From Rhopalosiphum padi (taxonomy: Eukaryota; Arthropoda; Insecta; Hemiptera; Aphididae): a stretch of 64,000 nucleotides of DNA. Shown here in pieces: positions 10,924-23,480 of this stretch. The first letter of the stretch is position 1. Every line of letters begins with the position of its first letter. The notes beneath the pieces were generated by a model. It searched no databases. It was not told the origin of the DNA and was given only the letters and a program-made list of their open reading frames with translations. The translations under genes were made by a program, and so were the position numbers. The stretch is taken from positions 21,576,001 through 21,640,000 of the forward strand of contig NC_083600.1 in the NCBI RefSeq assembly GCF_020882245.1, given 5' to 3'.

Positions 10924-11241
10924 TTAAAAAAATTCAATATTAAACGCTGCGGGGTCGATTCCTTTTGATATTTTGGATATATCGATTGCCGAGTAGGGGC
11001 ATAAAACCATAAGAGTGTAAAAGAGAGAGTGAGCGAGGAGGTTAAAAGTGCATTTGCTAGTTCTCTCGTTGAAATTCGATTTTTTTCCAATTATATATAC
11101 TCGGCCGGGATTCAATTCAGCGAAAACCTTTTTGAAAACCGACATCAAATGAACTCTTCCTCTTGACATAATTATTATTGTACAAAAGGTCCAATAGCTA
11201 TTTTTGTAATTAGACACCATTCCTTGAATTGAACTAAGCAT
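10924..11241 (-). CDS. Unsupported 105-codon ORF (hypothetical)
   Basis: A minus-strand ATG-initiated frame of 105 codons in a patch somewhat richer in GC than its surroundings. Its product would begin MLSSIQGMVSNYKNSYW and contains MSRGRVHLMSVFKK and mixed hydrophobic stretches. There is no motif or domain I recognise. A second minus-strand frame overlaps it in another phase. Frames of this length are expected occasionally by chance in 64 kb. It could be a decayed transposon remnant. It is listed because it is one of the longer frames outside the low-complexity blocks. Confidence 0.1.
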   Translation of the reverse strand: MLSSIQGMVSNYKNSYWTFCTIIIMSRGRVHLMSVFKKVFAELNPGRVYIIGKKSNFNERTSKCTFNLLAHSLFYTLMVLCPYSAIDISKISKGIDPAAFNIEFF

Positions 11242-11434
11242 GAACGCAGCAATTAAATTCTAGTCTTTAATAATAGGAATATATTTTTTTAATTAAATAC
11301 ATTTTATTTTAAACAATGATAATATATGATATGGTCAACGAAAACTTTACTGTACATACACTGTCACACACACACACACACTTGCATATTTTTCTAACGT
11401 TAGTAAATTATAGTAAATAGAACAATATCGTGCA

Positions 11435-11584
11435 ATGCTTCCGGAATCACTCGCTTCATCACTCAACCAGGACCCCTACTAAATTTCCGCCTCAATGAAA
11501 TTCGACATCGCCGCCAATCTACTTAACAAAATAGAACTCTCCAGTCTCCCCGCGTGGCTCCCCCCCCAGCAATATATTATCTAG
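11435..11584 (+). pseudogene. GC island with protein-like frame broken by one stop
   Basis: About 150 bp of near-50% GC within AT-rich flanks. One plus-strand frame reads MLPESLASSLNQDPY, a stop at 11480-11482, then ISAS and MKFDIAANLLNKIELSSLPA onward to a stop at 11582-11584. The composition (Pro, Ser, Asp, Leu) is unlike the Lys/Ile/Tyr/Asn frames of the AT-rich background. This resembles a fragment of an inserted coding sequence such as a retrotransposon or gene fragment, but I recognise no family. A C8 run lies at its right edge. Confidence 0.2.
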
Positions 11585-11975
11585 TATTGCGGTGTAGTCT
11601 TTTTCTATGTTTTATTATGATTTGTGCATCGTTACCTCTCAGATATTATATATACATGTGTATCTAATTGAATCTCATCAATAGGTATTCAACGTGGCAG
11701 GCCACAGTGACCATTCACGATCACATCCACGAGTTTATTTAGATGTTTAAAAAAATAACAATATTGTACACACGTCATATATTATATATTGTCTACTTCG
11801 ATAATATCGCTATACTTATATACTATAATAGTTTATAATAAACATAATATTATTATATACTATATTGTATAGGTATGGTCATATATTCGTATTAAATAAC
11901 AGCAGTACTGCAGTTTCCGCCTATCTATATAAAATGGAAATTGACGGTGTAATTTTAATTGACGTTATATTATAA

Positions 11976-11978
<3 letters not shown>

Positions 11979-12015
<37 letters not shown>
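11979..12015. repeat. (TA)18 microsatellite
   Basis: An uninterrupted TA tract of about 37 bp, able to extrude a cruciform. Confidence 0.95.
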
Positions 12016-12022
<7 letters not shown>

Positions 12023-12498
12023 CACTATACATGTAGAATAATAATTTAAGTTTATTTACCAGAGTGTAAAAAAAAATTAATTCCAAATCATTACAATCTA
12101 TTTCATCTCCGTGGACTTGGGAGTTGACGGACAAATACATAACGACGAGGGGTGGCTTTGCACCGCGTTATATTATATACTGTGATTAAACTCACATTTG
12201 TTTACAGTGTGCGCATTTAATCAATGATACAGTAGTAGTCACCGTGATAATAATGGCATGAAAGAGATCAAAAGAATTGCGGTAATGCATACACACTTTA
12301 TATTTAAACGAATACAAATTACATCAACCCTATGTAATATTTTACGTAACCCTTCGTATTGTTATTGTAGCGCAATTTATTTCTACCAGTCTTTTAGTCT
12401 ATTTTTTTTCTCCATATTATATCGGTTTTATATACCTACCTATAAACACATTCACATCTACGCACACGTACGCCAAACACACACAAGCGCGAGCGCGC

Positions 12499-12518
12499 AT
12501 ATATATATATATATATAT
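12499..12518. repeat. (AT)10 microsatellite
   Basis: Perfect AT units immediately after a CGCG-rich stretch. Confidence 0.95.
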
Positions 12519-12718
12519 GAGTTCATTGCGAAGTGTAACGAATCGTTTCTCATATAAAAGTGTACAGAATAATTATTTCATTTTCATATGCACGTATGCC
12601 TATGGTACGTATATGATGATTGTCTAATGAAGTGTTACATATATTGTAATAGTTAAATACAGATACACGGCGATATCCGTGTTTTATTTCCATATTCCAC
12701 ACACATGTAGTATATGTG

Positions 12719-12752
12719 AGTGTGTGTGTGCGCGCGCGTGGGTGTGTGTGTA
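12719..12752. repeat. TG/CG dinucleotide tract
   Basis: Alternating TG and CG units with one GGG interruption; Z-DNA-prone sequence. Confidence 0.9.
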
Positions 12753-12957
12753 TAATGTTAATGTCATATATAATGTATAAATATATTAACACCTAATTAA
12801 TGTTAAATGTAATTCTAGATTTCCCGAGTGTCTAAAAAATTGCTATTTTTTTTCCATAGATACTATGAGAATAAATAATACAATCCACGATGGTTTAAAA
12901 TAAATACCAAATATAATAATTATTTATGGAATATAGACGATTTAGTGGTATCCAACT

Positions 12958-13005
12958 ATGACTACCGGTGTTCGTGTGACTGTGGTCGCAGCATCACCAG
13001 AAACC
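12958..13005 (+). CDS. Candidate first coding exon (16 codons)
   Basis: An ATG at 12958 opens a frame reading MTTGVRVTVVAASPET, followed directly by GTGAGTACC, a good plus-strand donor with GT at 13006. Codons are GC-richer than the surroundings (GTT CGT GTG ACT GTG GTC GCA), unlike background frames. Unspliced, the frame continues to a stop at 13108-13110 (50 codons). Two further strong donor-like sites follow on the same strand at 13347 (GAG/GTGAGT) and 13599 (GG/GTAAGTAT). No matching acceptor or family was recognised. Confidence 0.22.
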
Positions 13006-13110
13006 GTGAGTACCACAGTTGATCGGGTTACATCGCTCGTCGGCCGCCTATATATTTACTTACTCATTCCGCGGAGGACGTTCAATAATTATGAAATAGC
13101 GCCCAAATAG

Positions 13111-14080
13111 TAAATGCGGTTTTTTCTTTTTAAAATTCAAGAATTTGACTGTGCGTATACATTGTATTTAAAATATTATAAGTAACATACTCGATTTTTG
13201 TACCCTTACTTACTTTGTTACTTTTTACTTATTAGCAGCATTTAAAGTCCCTATTTGGTTATTCTGTCGAAGAATTGCTTTATTTTTGTGCATAATATAA
13301 TATAATTATCATGAAATATTTGCTGGTTTGCTATAACACGTTTGAGGTGAGTGGAGGGTTTTGGCGCATTAATATGCCGAGATACGCACATTTTTTATAC
13401 ATCATCAGAGAAGGCCCTCTACTGTATTTTTTCAATTCAATTTGCACGGTCTATAAACGTCGCGCCGTGCGTAATTATATTGCAAATGTTGAATATGTTA
13501 TTATTTATAACAGTATAAAACTGTTTGTATGGCTATATATATATAAGTACACAGAAAACTGTGTTTCACTCATTTCTTTTTCGATACACTCCTCCGGGGT
13601 AAGTATACATATTGCATATTTGCATATTATACTATAATATATTATTATACCAACACGGGCACGGCAGATTCATTAATTAACGTGTATCGTGGACCACCGT
13701 TTGAGATAGATTATAATACGATAGCGCAATGTGGTCGGACCCAAGTGTATACCATACATATTATGAAATATGAACGCGTGTACGAACTTTATTCATAGGT
13801 CACGATACTGTTATAGTGTATAGACATTTTCGTGGAAAAATCCTGTACGTGATATAATATTATTATTTAATATAACATTGCCCGTGGAAATGCTGCTTGT
13901 TTTGGTGCATACTGAATTATTGTCATAATAATAAGGTTGACATAACTATGGAAATAAAGTTATAGCAAGTGGTTTATAAAACCCTCATAATAATATATAG
14001 ACATTAAACACGTGTAGGGTGAGGCTTGGAGAGTTACGCTTTTCCTATATAGTAGTGGAGATATTAACGGTGTTATATAT
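13111..14080. other. AT-rich sequence with plus-strand donor-like sites
   Basis: Contains the strong donor-like GTGAGT at 13347 and GTAAGTAT at 13599 and a 108-codon frame (13311-13637) that crosses both. The frame has no recognisable domain. An intronic or untranslated nature is more likely than a continuous coding region. Confidence 0.45.
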
Positions 14081-14614
14081 ACGATTGAGGACGTTTTAAT
14101 TTTTTAATAACACGACTGAGAACGATTTTCCGTGCGACGTTGTCGTTTATCTAAATTTTAGCACGCATCTTCTACACATGAGTGAATCTGGTTTTGAAGA
14201 AAACTCAAACACAAACCGCGACAATAACGAAATCAATCGAAAACAATATCATCAAAACCATGGCCAGCAAAGACAATGATCGTATTATTCGTATTATTTC
14301 TACAATTAATTCTTTTAGCAAACTAAAGAAATCATGACTTCACGAGGTATCTAAAATTATCTGAAAATAAGTATTTGGGCAAAAAATTTAAATTGTATGT
14401 TAAACTGACAAATAATCGATATTTGTGCATTTTTTAAATGAAAAAAAATCTATATCAAATGTTAATAATATATCATATTAAAATTTAATATCAGGTATAC
14501 TATTTTTTATTTTTTATTAATTCAGCAAAGTTGCATAAAAGTTACTAAGTAAAAACGTTCCCAATCGCGTGTTATTAAAAAAGATACGGCCGATAAGGAC
14601 CGTTCTCAATCGTG
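14081..14614. mobile_element. Transposon-like element with terminal inverted motifs
   Basis: Both ends carry the motif ACGATTGAGRACG (14081-14093; reverse complement near 14601-14613). They also share an internal copy: TTTTTTAATAACACG then ACTGAGAACG at 14099-14124, and the inverted counterpart at 14556-14585. The arrangement, two inverted motif pairs about 530 bp apart, is that of a small non-autonomous DNA transposon. The spacing between the paired motifs differs between ends, so one end has an indel. No clean target-site duplication was found and the superfamily is unknown. A 33-codon ORF (14178-14279) lies inside. Confidence 0.5.
14178..14279 (+). CDS. Short ORF inside the transposon-like element
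   Basis: A 33-codon frame reading MSESGFEENSNTNRDN, continuing with Asn-, Gln- and His-rich sequence, to a TGA at 14277-14279. The same frame is open upstream to at least 14103. An acceptor-like TAAATTTTAG precedes it at 14152-14161. The acidic, Ser/Asn-rich start resembles the N-termini of some transposases, but it is too short to assign. It may be a remnant of the element's former transposase or chance. Confidence 0.18.
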   Translation: MSESGFEENSNTNRDNNEINRKQYHQNHGQQRQ

Positions 14615-17281
14615 TTCTACCAGAAATTAAAACCCTTACATCTATACTAATATAAAATATAATACAATACAACTCTTATTTCGAATATCGTTTGCTAAAA
14701 CTAAAAAAATAATAATTGTAAACAAATATTTTTCTATAATGAGTATAATACCATTATCAATAATTAACTGTATATTTTATTATTTTAATATATCATGTGT
14801 AATATCATCACGTTTAAGATGTAATAAACTATCTGTTTAATAAACACGATAATAATATATCATATAAATATTCGAAAATGGATCACATATTTATAGATAT
14901 ACATATATATATGTAGGTCTCACTGTCTCGGCAGCCTCGATTTCATCGTCTCGCGTGCAACGTTTCGTAATTGGTATGTGTTCCTGTGTTTAGACCTACA
15001 CGATGACGATTACACCGTCTATTGAAAATCATTAAAGGAAGATTTTAACCGTTCGTAGACACAATAATATTATTTATAATGTACATATATATATTATGCA
15101 TATTGCATGTATATAATGTGCGAATGACGACCGGTTGCCCGCGGGAGCTACCGAGCAAAGACGATATCGCGATAAATAATATTATAATAAATAGGAGAAA
15201 GTGCAGCATATATAGATATATCAAAATACATATGCACATAGCTATATCATAGTTATATACTTATATACCCACACGATGTTATATTATTATATATACTCGT
15301 ATTATAACAATTTATTTATAAAAAAAAAAAAATTGATATATGGTAAATATATAATAATATATATTATATTGAATGACTTTCGACGAATTTATGTATTCAA
15401 ATAGCAGTCAAGGTACGCAGCTGTCGGAAAAAATGTAATTTCGTGTCTGATAAACGTGTGCCAGATGTCTAATTACGTTACTGGATTTCATAAGTAAACT
15501 ATTATATCTTTGTTACCCGTATAGCAAATCAATAGTAAGTAAGTTATATAGCATTCTCTATGGCTCCATATACATAACGAATCCTGGGAAAAAGGTCTGG
15601 GTATATTTTTTGAGTGGGACAATAAGTCCGAATTACAAATTGTCCAATTCACCAAATTAAAATTTAAAAAAATAATTATAATGTATCTTTATTATTTAAT
15701 ATTATACTTGATTATTATTCTTTATACCTAAAATTTACAAATACTATATTATTCCATGTAAAGATTTAAAAAGTATAAGTCCAACACGAAAACTCAAGTT
15801 TAAAAATACAAATAAAAATCAATTGATAAAACTATAAAGTATATAGTTTCACGTGACTTATAAATAATAATATTAATTATGTAGTCTATATAATTATAAT
15901 ATAATATTTTATTAATCTCTATTATATTTTAATTATTTTATAAATTGAATAATTTGTATTTTTGGAATCTTTGTTCGACAATGAAAAAAATTAATCGGGA
16001 TTTTTTGTTCAACTTTTTAAATCGAACTTTATTCCCATGGCTTTTTGGCTAATTATCATAATAATGTAAGCGTATATATAGCTAGAGGTATATACGTATT
16101 TATAAAAACGATTTTCTCATAGACCTAATCACAGTTGCGCACAACTTATTGTCCCATTATAAGTGGAACACTGAACCGCACGGCATGTTTATGCGTTTTC
16201 TTTTGGCTGCAGTAAATTGAACTAATTAAAGACAAATGAAACGTATATATACCTATGTATAATGTACACGCGCGCACGGAGACCAATAAATTCGAGTACT
16301 TGTACACGTAATTAGTATATTTATATGCGTATTGTAATTGTATGTACGTACAATATTATATTGTACACAACATATATTAATATATACATATTATAGGTAA
16401 ATGATTAATACATAGATACAATATGCCTATATAGGTATTACCTCGTTAAAGACGCAATAAACGCGCGTACAGTTGTACAGCTGTATAGCGTAGATGCTAA
16501 TGGAGATTTTTTTATTGGGCTAGAGTTGTTATTCAGTCCCGTTCCTCTCCCTGTCAATTATTTGCTTTTTAAAACTACAGCGATTCTAAGACATTAAATA
16601 TTGTCCTATGGCATTTATTTTAAAACCTATTCAATACTTTCTATTCTTATACCAACTAGTATTTATTATAGGTACACCTATACCTACTAAAATTATTTCT
16701 AACTAAACACGAGATATACGATTTCGCTCTTTGGTGAAAAGGAAGACTATCACCATTTATCGAGGGATTAACCGTCTCCTTTCCTTCCCACTCACACGCA
16801 TATACATTTATAGTTGCATTTATGACCGGAATATATCGAATTGGACGGATTTTTTCGCACATACGAAATGGCGTGAGAGAAAGAAAATTTACTCGATATA
16901 CAGCCTTGGTTGTTTGCCAATGTGGGAACGTACAACAGAGTATAACATTATTCAGTAAGACAACAATTTTGCTTAGATAACCTTAAAACGTAGATAATGA
17001 TAGAATTATACGCGGAGCCGACAAAGACGGTGGTTTCGTGAAAAATTGGTTTTGAAAACAGATGAATTGTTTTTGAACGAAAAAACCACCAAGAGAGCAA
17101 AAAAAAAAATACAACGAATAACCAAACATACGCCTACATGTTTTTTTTTTTTAATATCATTCGGTTTTGCGATTTTTTTTTACATACACACTCCACTCGC
17201 ACGGTATATCCACTATATATATATAATATATATATATATACACTGCATGATATCGTGCTAATATTCTTATAGTTCTTTTAG
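14615..17281. other. AT-rich sequence, no firm gene
   Basis: A patch at 14920-15250 has somewhat higher GC. On its plus strand an ATG at 15124 starts a 42-codon frame beginning MTTGCPRELPSKDDIAINN and ending at 15250. On the minus strand a hydrophobic frame overlaps it. Frames at 16656-16958 and 17046-17261 overlap others or run into TA repeats. None is supported by splice signals that agree. Confidence 0.45.
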
Positions 17282-17362
17282 CGCTGCGCTGCGTTCCAGA
17301 AGTTTTCAACGGCCATACCTGCAACATATGAATGCTTTATGAACAATTTTATATGTGCGTAA
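17282..17362 (+). CDS. Candidate terminal exon with overlapping poly(A) signal
   Basis: TTCTTATAGTTCTTTTAG (ending at 17281) is a good acceptor with a branch-like TGCTAAT about 20 nt upstream. The following 26 codons read RCAAFQKFSTAIPATYECF, continuing for seven more residues, to a TAA at 17360-17362. AATAAA begins at 17361, overlapping the stop, so a cleavage signal is in place. GC content is higher than in the flanks. The upstream exon has not been found and the peptide matches nothing I know. A donor-like GCGTAATA at the same point offers an alternative reading. Confidence 0.2.
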   Translation, partial: RCAAFQKFSTAIPATYECFMNNFICA

Positions 17363-20300
17363 TAAAGACATAAAGCTCACGAATTTCGCCACGGTGGCAA
17401 CGCATACCAATTATACGGGGAGATTCGCAAGCTCACCTATCTACTCTTAACCTTTAATAATACATTTCTGATTTTTAGACTTTAAAATATCTCGCTAGTT
17501 TGTTTATGCGGCTTAAAGGAATGCTTTTGATAGGCGATACACACTTTTTCTTGTGTTCACGAAACCATCATTTTCTATTTAAATTATTAGTATAATATAT
17601 TAATATATATTTTTTTAATTTTAATAATGTATATAAATCAAGAGTTATTTATCTTTAAGAACTATAAGGTTAATACTCCATGGTATAGCTAATAAGTTTA
17701 GATGATATATTGATATAGGGTTATGATTATTTAAAAACTATAATAACTTATATACATTTATTAAAGTTTTATAATATTTTGTGAAAACTGTCAGAGTATA
17801 ATAAATTAATAAATACCCACTGTGTATATATATTAGAATAAAGAGGGTGCGTGGTGGTGAATTTAGAATTATCCCTGTGTACTATGTATATATATGAAGG
17901 TTTTGAAGATTTTACTGAATTTACGAGTATATTTAAATATGTTATAGACTCATAGCTATAATGAAAAATACACAACATACATATATACATATCGACGATA
18001 GTCCATTTCAACGTATATTCGACTGCTGCAGTAAATATTATAATGATATCTTAATGTGCTATCCAAACTTAACCCGACCTGAACCCTTGTTTAAATATTT
18101 TGGAATTTGAAACAGAAATTGACGTTTTTGATTTTTTAAGAACAGACTCGAAAAAGTCATAAATTGTCTAGTCCCCGCAGGTTTAGAAACTTGTAAAAGA
18201 TGTAAAAATAGCTACAATAATATTGGTTCCTCGCTGTTTGATTAAAAGACATTATACCACGCAGTTTTGGCATATATTATTATTAAATAATCTCAGTGAA
18301 CAAAATTCGATTTATTCGGAAAAGCGTACAGACGTTAAGCAATTATCACTTCAGATTATAATAATATAATTAATATAATCTATTATTATAATGAAAACTG
18401 GCGGCTAATAATCGTTGGACAATACGATTGTGTGTGGCGATTTGAACACCTTAAATTATAATAATAAATAATTACCAATCACCTCGCACTGACCTATACA
18501 ATGCACGATATAATATACGTAATGTTTAATACTTTGTTGTATATTACACTGTCCGCAGTACCTACTATTGGCTATTGCAACGCGTATAATAATGTTCGAA
18601 CTGTCGAATTCGATGCATACGACATTTTTATTTCAAATCATCAACGATAATATTATAATTTATTCGCATTTTATTCGCCAATTGTATTTATATATGTATA
18701 TATTATCATTATAGGTTATAACTATTATTAGTATTGCACGTTGCATAGTCGTTGTGGCCCAGGAAGACATCTTCCTGCAATACTGCATATATAATAATAT
18801 ACAGTGTTATAGCACTTGATCACGACGTCTGTATACAATGACGACGACGCAGTCGTATGCGATCGGTGCTTATATAGTTTGAATATTCAATTGCGTATAA
18901 TATCATGCATAGAAACAAAAACAAAATTGTATTATTATTTATTATTCATATTATGTTACGACATATATTCATATTCGATATTGGCACGTGTGTGCATACT
19001 GCACTTCCTTTGTGCAACTATAATAATTTATACAATTATCATTACATTACTATACGTAATAGTTTCCGAAAAATAAGGTGACAGGTATCTTTTTTCATTA
19101 TAAAATAAAACTTGTACATGGATGAATGGTTATAATACATATTATTATATTAAACATCAAAAGCAGATGGGTTCTGGAATAAATAGGTTTTATTGTTTTT
19201 ATCATATTATTCTCAAATTGTTTGTCGAGTTTATGTTTTCGTTTGACAAATCACAAACCTATCACAATTTTTTATAGTTAACACAACACGTCTTCATGTT
19301 TCTGTGTTCTTTGAACAGGAATCTTATCGCAATATATTCAGTAAAGTATTTGATTTTTAAGAAAACGCGACACCCGCATGAGTTTTCCTCGTCTTACATA
19401 ATACAATAATAATATACAATATAGCAAATTTTAGGTCCACAATAAACCATTTTACTCTTTTGTTTTTAAAATTAGAGTGATTGATTTATTAAAAAAAATT
19501 AAATGAGAGAAACTTGTAGTATATTATTGATAATTTTTACGAAACACGTTGTTATGAGCATTTTAAAATGTATAAAATATATCAAATGATTATAATATGT
19601 ACTTACTGCTTAAGATTAACAAAAACATTTAGTTTGTCAAGGTGAAATAAAGTTCCTATTTGTATAATGTATTTTTATATTGTGTTATGTTATATAAAAA
19701 AAACCACTCAAATTTTTTTTATACTTTAATTCTTTGTTATTTTGAGTGTTTTCATATTGGTTATTATTAATTATATTTAAGAGTTATGATAATTTATTGA
19801 AGTAATTTAGTATTTTTATTAATCAAGTATTAGCAGAAATTAATTTGATTTTTAATTTTTTAACAGTTTCCAACTAATTAAGTACACACATTGTTATAAT
19901 TGACTTGTATGTCTATTAGATTTTTTTATTTTTTTTTTTGTTATTAGGTAATTTATTGGTTATGAAAATTATTAGTGACTAACCAATAACCATATTTATT
20001 ATGCTAAAAAAAAAAAGCTAATTATTTATCTTATTTTTCTCAGGTTAGATTAGGTGAGGTTAGGTATGAAAATATATTTTGTTGTTCTAATATTATGATT
20101 ATGGCATTTTTAAAATTGTTTTCTGTTCTTCAATATATAGTAGTTATACTTAGTTTGGAAAATTTCAAATAACTAATAATTAAATTATAATATTATTTAA
20201 TTATCAATAAAGTTATAAAAAAATATGTTCGCTAAAGAAAGTATCAAAAATAAAAACTTTCAAGACTGATAGTAACTATTTTCCTGCTAGATATATTTAC

Positions 20301-22499
20301 TCCTATATATTAATATAATTTTAATACAATATGATGTAAATCATTATTAATTAAAGTTTAAAAATAATTTATAATTTTTAAGAAATTGTTTTTACATTTC
20401 GATTTTTATACAAAACAAGTTTTACACTTAAAAATATTATATTTTTTTCATTAGTTATTATTGTTATTAATGTTATCACCGTGGTTATACCAATCGTCAT
20501 ATGTATAATGTCTGATAAAAATTAAAAATTATGATACATTTTTGTACAACGCTAGTTTTGTGCAAAATACAAAAAATAAAACAAAAATGAATATATTATC
20601 CCCCTCCACCATCCCCTACCAATTTAATATGATATTGAAAATTAATGTGTTATACCTTTTATATAAATATGTGGTTCAATGTTTGTGTACTTACATGAAT
20701 GAGAAATATATTCATCAGTAAAACGCATTAAAATCTGAACGCAATCAAAATTTTAAAGTTACGAATTTTATACACCAATACAGTACTACCAATACATGGT
20801 TTATAAGTGTGTGAGTCATAAGTTCAATGTACATTTTTGAAATATTTTCGTTGCACGTGCAAGATTCTTCAACATTTAAATTAGACAATTATCATCATTA
20901 TAGGAACTCCTTCTGCAGCAGCCAGCTGTCTGTCGATTGTATATTACATATAATTATTATACATAAACTTTTTCTCATTTGGTTTCGAATCAAGAAAATA
21001 TAATACGAGACTTGACTCATTTCCATTCAACACAGCAAACATATAACATTACAATATTTCAATAGATGATATTCAAATATTTATAATTATTATGACATGA
21101 CATACGGAAACGTGAATACATATAATTAAAATGGTGGAGTAGTAAATATTAATTAAATAACAATTAGTCACAGGAGTTGGTGAAGTATAATTTATAAAAC
21201 ATAATATTATATATTATTATATCGTTATATTATATTATATTCGCATTTGAGAAGTCCATTTTAACATTTGTAGGCTGCATCGTTATAATATTGTTACAAT
21301 ATATTATCATGTTACATTATAATATATTAGACACATAAAAAACTTGCCACAGTATGATGAAGAAAGTCCGGTTTCAATTAAATTGGTTGAGAATTGCGTT
21401 TAGGTCAAAGGTGCCTTGATGTAAACAAGCCATAATATTGTTCAAAGGCGATATATTATTATACATGATATCATAATATTAGCCAATGCCAAACCGAGTT
21501 AATATAATATTATGTTATCGAGTTTTAAGAAGGATTTTTCATTTCAGACACACATATAGCATATATTCGAACGGATCTATATTATTTCGTTTGCTTTTCT
21601 TTTTAACACCAAATCGTCTTTTCGTGGGTATTTATGCTTTTAAAATTTGTATTTGAATAATTACATAATAAATTATTGTTATTTAAACCCCGGCCCCCGA
21701 GCCGTTTTAATATTTTCTAATGATTACAGAAATTAAATTTTATAACATTGGATTTAGATTTACTATTATGATATGTATTTGTTTCTACTTTCCAATAGTT
21801 GTTATGAATTTATCGCAATTGCTTCGAAATCTACTGCAAATATAGGAAGTTAATAATTTGTTATTATTTCGCTGTTGTTGAGAATCTGTTTTTATAATAT
21901 CTGATAATATGACATACCTATTATACATACAATTCATATTTACCGTAAAAAAAAAAATGACATTTATAAGAAATAAAAAACAAATTATCACCGCAGTGTG
22001 CCAGCGTGTAAATTAAGGAGGTGTAGCTATATTAATTAATATATGAAATGATAAAAAAAACACTTCTCACACCTGGTCTTGTGTCGATTGGAACGCGCAG
22101 CATAATAATATAATACATAACCATATACCTAACCTAACCCACACTGTTTAATAATATATTAAACATAGGTATTTTAGGTGTATGAACTGTATACATATAT
22201 ATATATATATATGTATAGTATCAGTGTACACACTAAATATTTATAGGTACGCACATATATATATATATATAAGCCACTGTGGTGTATACCTCAATATACA
22301 CACGAATCGGTAGGGTTATCGAACTGGCGCAAGATTATATCGTTTTACGGTCCAGTCACACGTCATGTCGACGACCGTTTTATCATAATATACTAATAAT
22401 AATATATAATACAGGTAGTGCATAATTTTTATCGACACTTTGGGGCCCCGCAGTGTTCGTCGCGTAAATACAATACATAATATAAGTTTATATAATATT
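17363..22499. other. AT-rich sequence, no supported gene
   Basis: Long AT-rich stretch with TA tracts (22195-22212 and 22254-22271) and dispersed GGTTAGG-type motifs (20042-20066, 22128-22141). A 40-codon protein-like frame ends near 18460 and an 86-codon frame spans 18816-19076; both are within chance expectation. A short minus-strand exon-like segment near 20690-20737 has reasonable splice signals but only 13 codons. Confidence 0.5.
22254..22271. repeat. (AT)9 microsatellite
   Basis: Second of two AT tracts within 80 bp (the other at 22195-22212). Confidence 0.9.
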
Positions 22500-23480
22500 A
22501 TCTCGGCGGGATAAAATGGTATATATAATACGTGCGCACGTTTACGCGCGGCGACGCATAAGCTGCACGACGTATTTATTATTATTATTAGAATTTTTTT
22601 TTCGGCACTTAAAAATCGCAAACTGAAAAAATAATCACACGAATGCGCGCACCGGTTTTTTACGAGTCCCCCAGTCGATGCAGATGGCGTATGTATGTAG
22701 TATTGTACAGTGCTGTTTGTTATTTTGGAGTAATATAAATATACACATAATATATCGCGATGCTGCGGCTCGGAGCTCGGGCAACCGAATGCACGTGAAG
22801 TAAGGTCAGGTCAGGCGGGCGGGTAGGCTGGTGGTCGGCCGGTCGCAAACCGGTCGTGTTCCCGCAGCCGTTTTTTATTTTCTTACCCGATGGATGCAAT
22901 TTATGTATTTATTGCTTTGGTTTTTTTTTACGCTTTTCGTTTCGCTCTTTTTGTCGAAGATGCGAGCAACACACACGCTGCAGCAGACGGCGACATTAGT
23001 CGAAAATGCATGTACGTCGGGGTTTTTATTTTACTTATTTATTATTTTATTTTTTTTTTTTACGAAAGACCGCATTCCGGTTTCTTTAAAATTTTTTTTT
23101 TAACACAAAACCCAGACCTACGCCAAAAACCAAACCAGTTTTGACCTTGGTCTTTGGCCGCCTATAATAATTTCTCTCTCTCTCACCGTCGTTCATCTGT
23201 CTTCTGCGCGGCCCTCCGTGCGTCTCTATATACATACGCGCCTTCTCTCTTAAACCAGAACCCATTAAAAATAAAAATAAAAATTGCAAAAAAAAAATCG
23301 TACTCTCGCGTCGCCTCCACGCGTGCGCCGTTGTCGAACTCGGCGGGGACCTTGAACCGGCACCGACTTCGCGCACTGTCGGGCCGAATTATTTTACGAT
23401 TTTACGAGTCAACTTAACCTTCCACCACGCACGCACTGCACTGCAGCAAACTCTGTAATAAGTCTAGGGCCCCCATCATC
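22500..23480. other. CpG-rich block 3 (promoter-like)
   Basis: GC- and CpG-enriched patch with GGTCAGGTCAGG (22803-22814), several T-rich homopolymers, and Arg/Ser-rich frames on both strands. A minus-strand donor-like GGGTAAGAA lies at about 22881-22889. No frame leading into it could be supported as coding, so it could end a 5' UTR exon. Frames at 22831-23144 and 23086-23417 overlap one another and contain homopolymer-derived Phe/Lys runs. Confidence 0.45.

Larger units (their letters stand above)
11585..12957. other. AT-rich sequence with long TA and TG/CG microsatellites
   Basis: Contains (TA)n at 11979-12015, (AT)10 at 12499-12518 and a TG/CG tract at 12719-12752. Frames at 12258-12557 and 12550-12792 run through these repeats and are not credible. 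No gene seen. Confidence 0.6.

Noticed and set aside
18350..18460. 40-codon protein-like plus-strand frame ending in WRLIIVGQYDCVWRFEHLKL
   Set aside because: No splice signals or start codon. Frames of this length are common by chance at this base composition.
20042..20066. Telomere-like TTAGG units
   Set aside because: Only two or three degenerate units. There is no array that would indicate a telomere or a substantial interstitial telomeric block.
20690..20737. Minus-strand exon-like segment (ILMRFTDEYISHS) between TTGCGTTCAG and GTAAGTAC
   Set aside because: Thirteen codons only, with no partner exon, and the sequence has the look of a dispersed repeat. Kept out of the gene list.
22831..23417. 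ORFs of 84-96 codons on both strands
   Set aside because: Mutually overlapping and dominated by Phe/Leu and Arg/Ser from T-rich and CT-rich runs.
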